Positions 48,391 to 60,711 of a stretch of DNA of 64,000 nucleotides are shown one piece after another (position 1 is the stretch's first letter; every line of letters begins with the position of its first letter). The DNA is from Neckera pumila. Taxonomy: Eukaryota > Streptophyta > Bryopsida > Hypnales > Neckeraceae. The DNA lies in assembly GCA_963969595.1 (NCBI GenBank), contig OZ018416.1:11610065-11674064 (forward strand), written 5' to 3'. Both the position numbers and the translations under genes were made by a program. The notes under the pieces are model-generated. The model did not search any database. It was not told the origin of the DNA and was given only the letters and a program-made list of their open reading frames with translations.

Positions 48391-50059
48391 AACTAAATTG
48401 GTTGTAGATAGTTTTAAATGCCTCAATGCTTGTGTCACCAAATTGTGTTTTTTATAGAGCAATATTCCTACAACACACCTAAGAACTCATTTTTTTCTAA
48501 CTACTTGTTTATATTTTATAAAAAACTCCCGCAACCCTTTTTATATCCTTCGCACAAGAAAGAATCCCTTAATGTCTACATGACTACATAATAGTGTTTA
48601 AAAATACTTTTATATTAAATAAAAGCTAAGCAAATTTTTTATTTGTAGTACTTTACGATTTTTGGTACTTTGTTTTGGAAAAAGAGTTTCATCATAAGCA
48701 ATCCAATGTGAGATTTGATTCATTACGTTTTTCAGCTTCAATGCCTTTTGTGCAAAGATGTGTAATAGAATTTTTGACTTCACATAGTGTTCAAGGTTCT
48801 TAGAAATCAACTTCAAAGTTGGCTAGTTGTTCTATGCATAGTAAATGCTTTTGAAGTCAAAGAAGGCTGTAGGCATTTACAATTTTTCTTTCTAACTTCT
48901 ATTTTTGGAACTCCTATTTTCCTTTATTTAAAACAACCAGGAAGTCCAGTTTCCAATTTGAGTACCTTCCTCAGCAAACTTTGTAATCATTCAATTAATA
49001 GGAATCAGTACTATGAGTGTTATCCCTTTCTTATGCCACAGTCCTTACGAGTACAATTTCAGGATATAAAACAAGAAACTCATGTGAATGCTATGTGCTT
49101 CTTTAAACTTCAACACATTTCCATAACATCCACAAAAGCCTTCAACAGTTCAACGTGAAGAAGTAGCAAATGAACAAAACTTATATGCAGAGCACAATAA
49201 ATATCCATTATACAAAATTCTAAACAAGTCCCTCATCCACAAAGCTAGACATGGCGAATGTGCAATGCCAAAGATAGTCACAATACATATAATCAGCATT
49301 TAAATCAAAGCATGCATTGCCAAGGCTATTGCATCCGTGTGACTCGTCATAGTCTTCACCTTCAAATCCTTGACTTCTATACTGATTTTTTGGACCATAA
49401 ATTCTTCATCCTCATCTTCTTTGGTATCATTCCACATCTCATGTCCACTCTACTGAGAATTAGTTGCAATGCATGAATGCGCATTAGAGTGTTCCTAGGC
49501 TTCTTCCACCTCTTCACCATACCCTTGTTGGCTTGTCAATGCACGATCCGTACTGAAAAGGAAGTCATTGATTTGCATCTGTGTACCTTGCTGCCTCAAA
49601 GTGAAGAATGAAGTTTGCAGATCTTGATCATGGTCATTGTCCTACTGTTCATCTGTAGTGTCATTGACAGCTGCAGCAGTAGTGGCATCTTCTGCACATG
49701 CGTCTTGCTCTTTCAAGTGATGCTCAAGATCAACCTGACTTCCTCTCATTGCTAGACCATCATCTGAAGTTACAAAAACAAGAAGGCATATGAACACGGA
49801 CATTCAAGCATTGGACTAGTTGAAACACACCAAGTGATTGACATGAGGCCCTATAACCTGTGACTGGCACCTAACTGTTAGTTTGTTACTTTCAGTTGTG
49901 CAACATTTAAGTAAATCTCTTTAACTATACAAAAAATTCCTCATTAATTAAATTGGAAAAAAGAGACAAAAAATTATTCATATTACAAGTTACCTAGCCA
50001 GTTGAGGAATCGATGAATTAGGATTGTTATGGTATATGCAGTAAGCAATAGTAGATTTT
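48391..50059. other. Spacer between transposase and ORF1 relics
   Basis: AT-rich; short ORFs such as 48787-49158 have no recognisable motif. Probably interior of the decayed Harbinger element. Confidence 0.4.
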
Positions 50060-50960
50060 GTCTAGCATGTGGCAGTTAGAGTAGCACCTAGAGTTGGATC
50101 TCTGAAGACAACAAGAAGGTAGTCACTATTATTAGAAGAGATTGGAAGTAAAAAGGTCGTGAAATTGGACCTTCTCAAAGTGAACAAGTAGAACGGTTCT
50201 GCGCGTAGCTGCGTGTCAGCCACTTGACATTGCAATTCCTCCGATGTCTCCGTAGGAATCAATGACGGAGATGGTTGTACTCCAGTTTTGAGGGCACACT
50301 TTGTTGCCCATGGTCTTTTAGTTTTTCCATCTCTTATTCTTGACGTATCTAGAAATACTCTTCCTTTGCGTTTGAAAGGACACCATTCTTAGCATGTGTC
50401 ATTACCATGAATAGATTTTGGTCTTGCATGACTTCTATTTTCTTCAAGGTGGCATTTGTCATTGCTTTTGTGGCACTTGCTTGTGCTAAAGTTGTTTTCT
50501 TCTTAAAGGTCTGTCACTTGTCTCTCTTCCTTTGCATGTTTGGAACCCTAAGGTCGTGACTTCAGCAAGGTGGATGATGAACCTCCAGCAACATCAGCAA
50601 AATTTGAAGACTACAAGAAAGTGTTGTCAGAGTTGGATGGGGCATTCTTCCTCTTTATGTTTGCAACATTGTTCTTCTCTTGTGTGCAACCAACATTCTA
50701 GCATGGCACTTCTTTGACAATCTCCCACACATATAAGTAGAAGAAGTTGTATTTTTTGGTAATTTCAACACAAGTCTAGTGCCTTTCTTTGCAAATCAGC
50801 GGCATTAGTGCCACTACCATTTTAGTTTGTGTACTACTACATTATACCTATAAACTTTGCAACATCGTGGTTTATGGCGCCCCACTTTGTCTCTAAAGAA
50901 CAAGTAGGCCTGCATAGAGTTGAAGCAAGTCAATGATAATTCTAATGCCTAGAAATTCTC
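50060..50960 (-). pseudogene. PIF/Harbinger ORF1-like (SANT/NAM-associated type) relic
   Basis: The minus strand from about 50915 reads RPTCSLETKWGAINHDVAKF, then a decayed tract with NGSGTNAADLQRKAL and VGDCQRSAMLECW. This is the order of the plant trihelix/NAM-associated domain (W..I..DV.KF, SGT..AD...KA, F..EHCW). Such proteins are the usual ORF1 partner of PIF transposases. Stops interrupt it. A residual open frame at 50062-50262 may be its C-terminal part. Confidence 0.5.
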
Positions 50961-53025
50961 TCCCATTAAGCTTTATCCTTTTGGCCATTCCCCATGCTAG
51001 CGTCTTGCAATATGCTGATTATGCTATTGTTGTTCTTCATCTTGTCTGAAATTCTTCCCTTTCCCTGGCTTCTTTTATTCTTGTCTTACACTACTTCCAT
51101 CAAATGTTGTTGCTTCTTGTATGTTGTCCTCCTGTTAAAAAAACGATGCAATGCAAGTTAGAATGGACAAGGACTAACAAAGTGAACAAGGACACATGAG
51201 CCATACCTACAAGTCCTTTTAGGGTTTTTTCTAATGCCACAAAGTGTGCTTGGTTTAAGTGTTAAATTCAACTATAGCATGGAATTGACCTTGCAAACAT
51301 GTCTAATGTTGTTTAGAAAAAGTACATTTGACAAATCTCAATGCTATGAAGAGATCAAGATTGAGAAAGAAAATGAAGAAATAGGATAGAAAATAAAAAA
51401 CGATAAATTTGCATAAACAATGCACAACCACAATTTGTCCTATAAGTGTGAATGACACTAATTTACTAAAGTCATACTATTTGTAAAATATTGTTGTGTT
51501 ATACCAATTTCTACAAAAGTCAAATTTTGTAATAGCCTTAATTTTTTAAACAGTGCAAATTTTTTTTTCACTATTGCTTTAAAACAATGTCAAACTTTAC
51601 TCCATTTCTTGTGCAAGACAAATAAATGAAACCAACATATTACCCTTTATGTCTCAATTCTACCTTTAGATATTCCTAAATTACTTTTGAGAATAAAAAT
51701 ATACACCATAGGTACATGAAGGCGAAATTGGAATCTAGGTTGGAATTTGGATGCCCAAATAGGGTCTTTCACCTTAGAGCATCCGCACCAGTATTAGCCA
51801 AATGTCTAACACATGCCAAACTTGGATGACAAGTGTTCCAAGCTCCCACAAAATATTCTCATGGCAATCAATCCTAGGTCGTTGCAAGAAACACTTGTCC
51901 TTTTTTTTGTCCCCTTGCCCTTGGACAAGTAGTTTTTTGCTCATAACTTTTGCGTCTTATGTCCATTTTCTATAAAATTTGAAACGAAGGTACATACAAA
52001 AGTTTCAGACATTGAATAATTTTTTCAGATTTTTTAAAAATTTTTACTATTTTTAAATTGCCTCCAATTGGATGTCTACCTTGGCCATTTTGGTGGTTTT
52101 TAGTACTATTTTTGACCCAAAAATGAATTTTTTTTTTTTTTTTTTTTTTTTTTGATAACAAATGGAAACCATTGTATTAAAAGAACCAAAGTAACCGCCA
52201 AACCAAAGGCTGGACAAATGAAGAGAAGATGAGCAATGAAACAAAGAAAACAAAGACTCAAATATAAGAGCAGAGAGGAGGGCCCTCTTTACTCCAACTA
52301 ACTGAATAGCCAACCCTAGTCGCTAAAACTGGATTTTGGAGCCAGATATTAGTAAACTTAGACCAAGTTCTATCTGAATGTTGAGGTCGACAACGAACGG
52401 TGAGCTCAGTGTTGAGTAAGGCTGCCCGGCCTGAGTCAAGGAGAGCACTCTAGAGTGATTTTTAAAGAAGAATAGTGGGCCAACGATCTTGCGCAAAAAC
52501 CATGTGGTTATGCGAGATCCAACAAAGCCAAAGGGCAACCTCACAAATGAGAGATCATAATGTGCAGAATCTATGAAACATTTAGGGAATAGGCGTACCA
52601 AATATACACTGGGTTGTATCGAGTCTACTATTGGGGCCTAAGACTGGAGATGCACAACAAAAGTGGTGCATAATCGACGATGCATAATCCTAGATTTCTT
52701 GGGCCTGAGAACACTCAAAAAATCTATGGATAGGAGTTTTTATGGCTCTAGAATTGCAGCATTCACAAGATTGGTCAATACCAGGAGCAATTTGTGCCCG
52801 CCAAGAGTTTACTGCTACGGAATTGTGCCATATAGACTATATGAATGCTACATCCTTCTAGGGGCAAGCTTTCATCCAGAAATCTCTTCATGATGGGGTG
52901 TAAGAATCTATGAGTAGACTAGGCCACCTAGATGGTATAGAACGCTTCAGCTAAGTTGAATTGTTAAGGAATTTTCTATTGATGGCTGCTGTATACTCCA
53001 TGAGCATTTTGCCATTTGTCCATTT

Positions 53026-53979
53026 TCATCTCCTTGGGTCATATTGGATGGAATGGATAGCCCCTGCAAACAGAAGGCTGGGTGAGCGCCTCTGTCCTTT
53101 CTTGATTTGGACAACTTGAATTCGACGGACAGTTCCCCTGTATATTGAATCAACTGCTAAGACTGGAATTATAGATAGTTGTCTTGAGCATATGCCTACC
53201 ATGGCACGTGTAGAACCACTCTGAAGGGAGATAGTCTGTGCTTCTGGGCAGAATAAAGCAGAGTCAGGTTCACAAACTTTCCAAGTGATCTCCGGTAACA
53301 AGTCAGTGGGCAATGTATAGATGCCAGTCCAGTCCCCTATGAATGCCCGGTTTGGCTCTTTGGTGAGGAGTTGAAGCCAGCTATGTAGAAATTGGAATAT
53401 AAGGGAAAACCAATGGTGACGCTCCGAAGAGGTGAAAGGAAATTCATCGGAGATGACCTCCTACAATTTGAACTTGTTGTTATCTGCATCCCACAGATCT
53501 TCGATAGTACGAAGTCCCGCCCTTGCTAAGTCTTTGGCTTGGTCGATTGAAAAGTTGAAATTTGAACCAATGAAACTAGTAGACCACCAAATACTAGTTG
53601 AAAGAACCTTAGTCGCGTTGATAGGTGGAACTAATTCAATGTGTTTGATTAATTTCTTCCACGCAGAGGTGATTCGGTTCCATACTATCAACCCTCAAGA
53701 TACAGAAGGTCATTGCACCATAAGCCATGCTAAGGAGGGAAACCAAAAATCCACCTGAGGGTGGAGTTTCGTACAATGAATTCGGTATCTCAGAAGGGTT
53801 TTAAGTCCAGAAATGCCCGATTTGATAGCATATAGAACCCACTTGGCTAATAGGGCATGTAGAGATACCTCTGGGTCAAGTAGTTGGAGGCCCCCAACTA
53901 TCTTAGGTAAGCAACAGTCTTTCCAGTTGACCCTAGTATGAGACAAGTGCTTTGATCCACTCCATAAATTATTACACAT
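53026..53979 (-). pseudogene. LINE C-terminal region (zf-RVT-like)
   Basis: Contains VNWKDCCLPKIVGGLQLLDP and ALLAKWVLYAI, the block that follows the reverse transcriptase in plant L1 elements. The two further frames to 53026 have no clear motif. Confidence 0.6.
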
Positions 53980-54388
53980 GCTATCCCAAACTAATCGAAT
54001 GGCATGTATTGATCCACACCATATTGCCAGAAAGTAGTAGATAGATGAGAGAAGAATTGCGTTAACTACAATGGCTTGTCCTACTAAAGAGAGCCGCTAA
54101 GTAGACCAATAATTCATCTTTATAGTAATCTTCTGCTTGAGGAATGCGTCTACATCTACAATTTCGAGAGAAACACCAAATGGAGTGCCTAACAATTTCA
54201 ATAATGAATGGGGGGGTGCCTAAGTGATACTAAAGTTATTGAGCCAATCAGGTGGAGGGATACTAGAGAACCAAAACCCTATACTCTTTGTCTAGTTTAT
54301 TATCAATCCTGATGCAGAGCCAAAACAATGGATAAGATCCACTATATTCTCCAAAAAGATTTCTTGGCCTAAAATGGAGACTCCATTG

Positions 54389-54994
54389 GTCATCTGCATA
54401 TTAGAAAAGAAGCTGACGGTCCTCAGTCTCCAGTAATTGTATACCTTGAATATTGCCTAGACGTTGGTCTTCCGTAGCAGCCATATTAAAGGCCTCTCCA
54501 ACCAATAAGAATAGATATGGGGCTAAGGGGCAACCCTGTCGCGCTCCACGTTGAATTTCAAATGAAGAAGAGATTTTGCCATTGATAAGAACAGATGCCA
54601 AGGCATCCTGGAGCAACATTTGGACAATGTGTGAGAAGGTTTCCGGGATGCCTAGCTTCTTCATGACGCTAAACAAGAAGTCCCATGAGACAGTGTCATA
54701 AGCCTTAGAAAAATTAAGCTTAAGGAATGTGAGGTCCTATTGAGAGTCTTGGGTCCATTGAACCGTCTCATATTGTAATAAAATATTGTCTAGTATGTAT
54801 CTAAGAGGCAAGAAAGCATACTGATCCGGACTAATAACTTCTTGGAGTAAGCTTTGGAGTCTAAGCTGTAGTATTTTTGCTAATATCTTACAGGAGACAT
54901 TAAGCAAGGTAATTGGTCGGCAATTGAATAAGTTGGCTCGATCACCATCTTTGAAGAGTATTGTGATAACTCCAAATGTCATCCCTGCGGGCAA
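54389..54994 (-). pseudogene. LINE reverse transcriptase domain, interrupted
   Basis: Frames give GVITILFKDGDRANLFNCRP, ITLLNVSCKILAKIL, QYAFLPLRYILDN, then after a break FEIQRGARQGCPLAPYLFLL. A TAA stop at 54403-54401 lies directly before an in-frame YADD catalytic box (54389-54400). At least one frame break separates the two halves, so it is inactive. Confidence 0.85.
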
Positions 54995-55732
54995 TCGACC
55001 TTGAAAGATGGATACCTAGATCATGTTTGTATACTCATCCCCTATTAAATCTTAAAATTTGAGGAAGAAGTCAAGGGTGACCCCATCTGGGCCAGGGCTG
55101 CGGTCTTTGGCCATTTGCTTCATTGTTGCATGCAACTCGTCCTTCGTTAGGGGTAAATCCAATTGTCCAACCATCTCTGGGCTAAATCTACTAGTGACAC
55201 ATGAGAGAATGGATGCTCGGTCATCTTCAACTTGAGGAATAATTGGATCTTGCGAGTATAGTTTGGAATAAAAGTTAAAGCATATACGATCTAGGTCATT
55301 AATGCCTTGTCTTGCTATACCATGCTCGTCAATGAGTTCGGTGATAGATAAGGAACTAGGAACCTCCTGTACAACTTGGAAGAAGTCAATCCTAAAACAA
55401 TCACCAAATAATCTCCATCAAGCCCTAGATCTAACTTTCCTACCTTCCAGCTTGCAATTCTCAAAGCCGGCAAGTTGAGACTTGATGTTGCTAACTTCTT
55501 CTTGTAGTTGAGGCGATAGTGGATCAAGCTATAATTGGCTATTCCTATGTTCAAGTAGTTTGCAAAGGGTAGTCTCTTGCTCTCTCAATTGTTTGGCCTT
55601 TTGGATGCAAAATTGTTGATAATTACAAATAACCATCTTCAATTTTGAGAAGAAGGGGGCATCTTATAGAACCTCTGTCCAAGTCTCTTGAATTAAGTAA
55701 ACCGCCTCATCAAGGAAGGCAAATGACATTAT

Positions 55733-56434
55733 TCACCTAAAAGGACGGGGCATTACTAGGACCAACTCAAGAATCATTGAGACCAGGCTATGGTCAGATC
55801 GGGTGTGATCACCACGAATGCGGTATTCAATAATCTTCCTGCTACAGATATCTGATTTAGAGAAAATATAGCATCTGTCTAGTCTAGCTAGGATTCTAGC
55901 CCCATCGCTCCTGGGGTTATCCCAGGAATATGTCATGCTTGGAGAGGTTTGTGAGAACTCTGAGGCTTGGATGATGTCTTTGAGGGAACTAAAGAGCAGG
56001 CATTCTGGAGCAGGCAGAATTTTCCCGCAAGAACTGGATTTGTCAACTCTATGTTCCACTATGTTGAAGTCTCCTAGCATGATCCAACGACATGTGGTAG
56101 GTAATTCATTGAGCATAATTTCCCATAATAAACGACGAGATAAGGAGTCACAAGGCGCATAGACATTAATGAAGCCAAGGTCCTCCCCTTGGATTTTTGA
56201 GAGTATAATCCAATGAGCCTTGCCCCAAAATATAGAGCCAGATGAAGAGATCAAATTAGCGCATCTAGGGGACACTAACGTGAACAAACCTCTCTTGCCT
56301 GCTGAAGCACTGTGTGAAGTATAGCCTAGCTCTGCTTTTGTAAATAAAGTAGTTGCCTGTTTCCACAACCTCCTACCAATATTGGTTACACTAGCTCCTC
56401 TAAGCTTATGTTCTTGTATAAAAAATATATCCAC
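55733..56434 (-). pseudogene. LINE apurinic/apyrimidinic-type endonuclease domain
   Basis: A 233-codon open frame with the endonuclease landmarks DIFFIQEHKLRG, GFINVYAPCDS, WIMLGDFNIVEH, LARLDRCY and RSDHSLV. It nicks target DNA for target-primed reverse transcription in active elements. The N-terminal part including the usual NxRG start is missing because of the truncation, and the frame closes before the reverse transcriptase. Confidence 0.85.
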
Positions 56435-56996
56435 TGGGTCTCTTTGGATATAATTCCATAGATTTATATTTCAAAAATGAAAACTTGAAGGTGAAAATTA
56501 GAAAGCAAGGAGTTCTTCTAAAGTTACACAAGCCTATGAAGAGATTTTTCAAAAATAGTAAATTGTCCACCTTCCACATGTGCTCAAAGTGCACTACCTT
56601 TGCGCACGTGCAAAGGATATAATTTTTTTTTTCCATAGATGAAAGTTGTTGAGGAGAAGCACCTTTAGGTAAGGAAAAATAGTTTTTTTTCTGAGAATTT
56701 TTTGAATTTTTTTCCAATTTTCTAAAAATAAAATCCCAAAGGGTCTATTTTCTTGCCTTTTTCAACGCTCTTTAACCATGCATAACTCTTAGAGATAAAT
56801 TTTTCTAGGTCTGAAATTTTCACACATTCACTTTTTTGAATGTTTACAAATTATCCATATTTTATTTTATTTTTAAATTTTTAATTCCAAAAGCCACAGT
56901 ACTCCAGTACTAAGGCCGTTTTGAGCCAAAATCGTTAAATGTTTCTTGCAACTACCCTCCTAGCAAGTTAAGCAATAGCACTGGAAATCATTCTAA

Positions 56997-57632
56997 GCTT
57001 AGTGAATTGCACCCTATACACTCCTCTTGTGATTAATCAACTACTATTTGGGAGGCACATTTGGTGAACATGGGTGGGGGAAATTTTTTTTTGAGGGCTC
57101 GTCAATATAAGGTAGGCAACCCAAAAGCGCTACTTTTTGCTACTGAGCCTATTTTCTATTATCGAATTGGTGATAATTTCATAAGTTCTTGTGGGCAAGT
57201 GAAAGGAGGTTCCAACGCACTAGAGAACGTGGCATTTGGATACCAGACGCAAAAGTTATTAAGGAATGAAGTTGGGTTCTAAAAGCGCCATCTATGTTCT
57301 GGTAAGAAACTGAATTTCGAGATGTACACACAGCATAGATGGCGCTTTAAGGTCAGTGGCGCTTGTGGGATGTCTACCTTAGATGTAAACTTTTAGAGGT
57401 GTCAAATTTGGCCACTGGTTTCCCGTTCCCTTTCAAAGTTCCCCTCTCGCTCATGATCCGGGCCGTTACAAGGATCCTGCGGCTCAGGATGAGTTTGGGC
57501 GTCAGGTCCTCTAGCGCTGCCTTATCCAGGGAAAGAGAACGGCAAAGACGGTTTTGGGAAGAGTGACACATTTGGCATTGCAGGAGTTTTTGGAGCTCGA
57601 ATTACGTCGTTGTTGCAACGGGAATTGCAGCG
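56997..57632. other. Upstream region of RPS13 with a perfect hairpin
   Basis: Holds the 15-bp inverted repeat at 57282-57348 and, nearer the gene, sequence duplicated upstream of the pseudogene. The likely promoter and 5' UTR lie in the last 200 bp; no TATA box could be assigned. Confidence 0.5.
57282..57348. repeat. Perfect 15-bp inverted repeat AAAGCGCCATCTATG
   Basis: AAAGCGCCATCTATG (57282-57296) is exactly mirrored by CATAGATGGCGCTTT (57334-57348) around a 37-base loop. Confidence 0.9.
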
Positions 57633-58528
57633 ATGGCGGTCGCTACTGTCACCCACGCTCTGTCGGCTCTCACTCTTGGCTCCTCTGGTGCTGCTTCGTT
57701 TCCTGCTGCTTCCAAGGTAAAAGCAATACAACCACCGCTTGTATCTATCTGCCATCTCTGCATTCATAATGCTCATATCAATTTCTGAATGTTTTCTATA
57801 AGTTGACTGCGTTTGGATGAGACGGTTTCACAATGGCGTGCAAATTCCGTTGAAATTGAAGAGGCTGTTAGATTTGGGGGTGCCTGAGCGTCATTCTTGG
57901 ATTGTTTGTGTTGGGGTACAGAGTGGTGTTGGAGCGCAGAGGGGTCGCTTGCAAATTCGGTGCGCTCGTGTGGGCGGAGTCGAGATTCCCAATGCCAAGC
58001 GCGTGGAGACTTCACTCACGTATATTCACGGCGTCGGCGGGACCACTGCCAAGCAAATTCTGCTGGACGTGGGCATTGAGAACAAGATCACCAAAGAGCT
58101 CTCGGAGGAGGAGCTCACCACCCTTCGTGACGAGGTGTCCAAGTACATGGTGGAAGGAGACCTCGTGAGTGACCTTGCACTCTCATAACTCTCTCTTGCC
58201 ATTTGAAGGAGATATTTCGGTGGACCAGGGATGAGATGGTTTAGGGTTTGGGGGTGGTGCTTACCATGCGGTTGATCATGTTTAGGGTTTTTGGATAGTC
58301 ATGAGCTTTGAATTAGGGTTGATGATCTGTGCTGAGATGGTGTGTGTCTGGGCTTGGCAGCGTCGGTTCAACCAATTGGCCATCAAGCGATTGAAAGACA
58401 TCCAATGCTACCGAGGGAAGCGCCACCAAGCTGGTTTGCCTTGCAGAGGCCAGCACACCAAGTGCAATGCCCGGACATTGCGAGGCAAGAAGGTCGCCAT
58501 TGCCGGCAAGAAGAAGGCTCCCAAGTAA
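57633..58528 (+). CDS. RPS13: Chloroplast 30S ribosomal protein S13 (uS13c), nuclear-encoded
   Basis: Exons 57633-57716, 57922-58164 and 58361-58528 join in phase 0 through GT-AG introns to give 164 residues (Arabidopsis RPS13 about 169). Exon 1 encodes a transit-peptide-like start, [19 protein letters not shown]. The mature part follows the S13 family: [53 protein letters not shown], then the basic C-terminus [20 protein letters not shown] ending KKKAPK. It binds 16S rRNA in the head of the plastid small subunit. The ATG is the first in the exon and agrees with the paralog. It is the parent or sister of the pseudogene at 19398-20238; the shared DNA extends roughly from 57590 to 58800. Confidence 0.93.
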
Positions 58529-60711
58529 AAGGCCAGTCGTAGAGAATACAGGTTACACCAGATTTTTGTACCCCTACATTTGTTAATTCCAGCTTCTTTT
58601 TCAGCTCATCAGATTTTGATTCGAGTGAAGGTTCATGTGATGGCAATCGTTTACACTGGCCTTTGCAATGAGGGTTTAATCTGTTTTCGGAAGCATAGAA
58701 CGGTTGCTGCACACTCTCATGTCATTCTGCCAGGTTGAATTTATTGGTTGTTTGTCGATTGGTACTACCAAGTAATCTGAACTGGTTCAAATAGGCAAGC
58801 TGTGGCGTTATGGGGAACGACAAACTGACTATCAAATATTCCTGATACCGGTAGAGACCTAATTCCTATGCCGATTATGGTTTGATATGCTCTTGAACCC
58901 TGAAACCTTTTTCGAACAGCCATTATTATATCCACCATTCTCACTAATTTTTGAAGTTGCTCCTGCAAGTTTGATATTGTTTTGACTTTTGGTGCTCTTC
59001 AGGATTGAAAAGGGCGTTAAAGATAATCAAGCTTCTAATCCTTTGAGGACGGAGTCTGTGAATCACTCAATCAAATCTCTAAATCTTTCCCATTCTATGC
59101 TCTCTTTTCTTCAGTGTTTGTGAAAGAAAATTTTTATTCTCACTTTCCAGAGATGAAATCACATGTTTTTATCAATTTAAATTTTATCACCCTCATAACA
59201 TTCTTGAACTATAGAAACTATAGAAAGGAAGTCCCTTTCTCCCTTTCACTCTGTCCAGTGTTACAAACCTTGGTCAAATGAACCAACCATAGTTTTAAGA
59301 CTTAGGTCTTGAGTTTGGTCAAGTTTGCCACATGACAAAACTAATTATAAAGTTCAAATTTAGTTCACCTCTTTGCATTTTATTTTCACCACAAAGATAA
59401 TAAGGTATGACATCAATAAAATGATCCTAGAAAATGTTCTAATTGAATTCTACTATATATATGTCACTTCATTTGATATGTCTATAGCAAATGGCCTAGC
59501 TACTCCCCATCACACCTATACAACAAGGTTTGCCATCCTAGACTTAATTGTAGGAAATGGCTTACAAAGACTTAGAGGACCGAGGTCCTTTCACTTTGTG
59601 CATGTATGTGTATGTCAAAAGTTTGTTGTTTCTATAGAAGTCTTCAGTCACAAAAGAGGGCCCAAGTCCTTTCACTTTGTGCAAGTACGTATATGTCTAA
59701 AGTTTGTTACTCCATATTGCTTTAGAAGTCTTCAATCGTCAAAGTATCCTAACAACATGATTAATTATGCTATTTATTTTCTTGGTTGAGTTACTATACT
59801 GTTGAGTTGACTATGTTGGGTTTCTAAGAGCCTTTTAATCCCTAAATATCTAAGGCCTTTTCTGAGCTTCTTGGAGTTTGCTTTAAATTAAACAAAAAAT
59901 CTATTTATTAAGTTTCATCAATTTTTTTGAATTGTAACAATATGAATACAAACTGGACATATTAAAGCTTACATAAAAAAAGTATATACAATAGTGGCAC
60001 TTGTGGATTGAAAGATTATAATGTTTCATCATGAAGATGTTAAAACTATGTTTTTTTCATGTCAATCTAAATTTGAGGCCATGGAAAATTATAATCTTAG
60101 AAGATATAACATGTATAACCATAATCAATTTATTGCTTCCCAAAATCTATTCTAATTTTTTTTAAATGAATGTCTATAGTGTTATTTCTTCCCAGATTCA
60201 ATGTATTTGAGGCTCATTTCCAAAAACACAAAACACAAGAAAATCAATATTTGTAATAGACACCTTTGCACAAAATCTTGAATAAAAACACCATAAATAT
60301 TCATTTTCTAAATCTGACTTTAAAAATAGAATTTAAAAAATATTATCCAATAAACTAAAAAATATATATTCTTTATATGAATTGACATCTTAGCTAAAGT
60401 AGCTAATTAGTGATTTGAAGGCCAAAAACACTAATCTTATACAATTGAAACAACTACAAGAGGTTAAGAATAAGGTCTTTGTTCATTGAATGACTACATG
60501 AAGCCAAAAACCTGGTGTTTGTATCAGTGCAACCAAATTTGTGGTCTTTGTGCTAGTCTTTGAAGACAACGTACATTCCACTAGTGGTCTTTTGTTCTTA
60601 TAATTGATATGAAATTACATGTCTTCATTAATTTAGATTTTTATCACTACCACAATCTTCTTGAATTGCAAAAAAAGAGAACCCTTTCTCTATAGTGTCA
60701 CAATCTTGTTT
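58529..60711. other. 3' flank of RPS13, then AT-rich intergenic
   Basis: 58529-58800 is shared with the pseudogene flank. Beyond that no gene was recognised, apart from the tandem repeat at 59574-59741. Confidence 0.55.
59574..59741. repeat. Tandem duplication, unit 81 bp
   Basis: AGAGGACCGAGGTCCTTTCA at 59574 and AGAGGGCCCAAGTCCTTTCA at 59655 begin two units that both run through CTTTGTGCA, GTATATGTCTAAAGTTTGTT-like text and AGAAGTCTTCA. Confidence 0.8.

Larger units (their letters stand above)
52128..56471 (-). mobile_element. L1-like LINE, 5'-truncated, with poly(A) tail and target duplication
   Basis: The 3' end is a 26-base poly(A), seen as T at 52128-52153. The flanking direct repeat CAAAAATGAA occurs at 52118-52127 and 56472-56481. 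The element is cut at the start of the endonuclease domain and carries, in minus-strand order, apurinic endonuclease, reverse transcriptase and a C-terminal segment, all with stops or shifts. About 4.3 kb. Confidence 0.88.
51773..56996. mobile_element. Probable Harbinger-like TIR element split by a LINE
   Basis: Left end TTAGAGCATCCGCACCAGTA and, further in, GGTCGTTGCAAGAAACACTT. The right end read inward on the minus strand is TTAGAATGATTTCCAGTGCT then GGTAGTTGCAAGAAACATTT. The host sequence left and right of the LINE totals about 0.86 kb. Target duplication is not certain. Confidence 0.4.

Noticed and set aside
51970..52313. Minus-strand ORFs with poly-lysine tracts
   Set aside because: They are translations through the LINE poly(A) tail.
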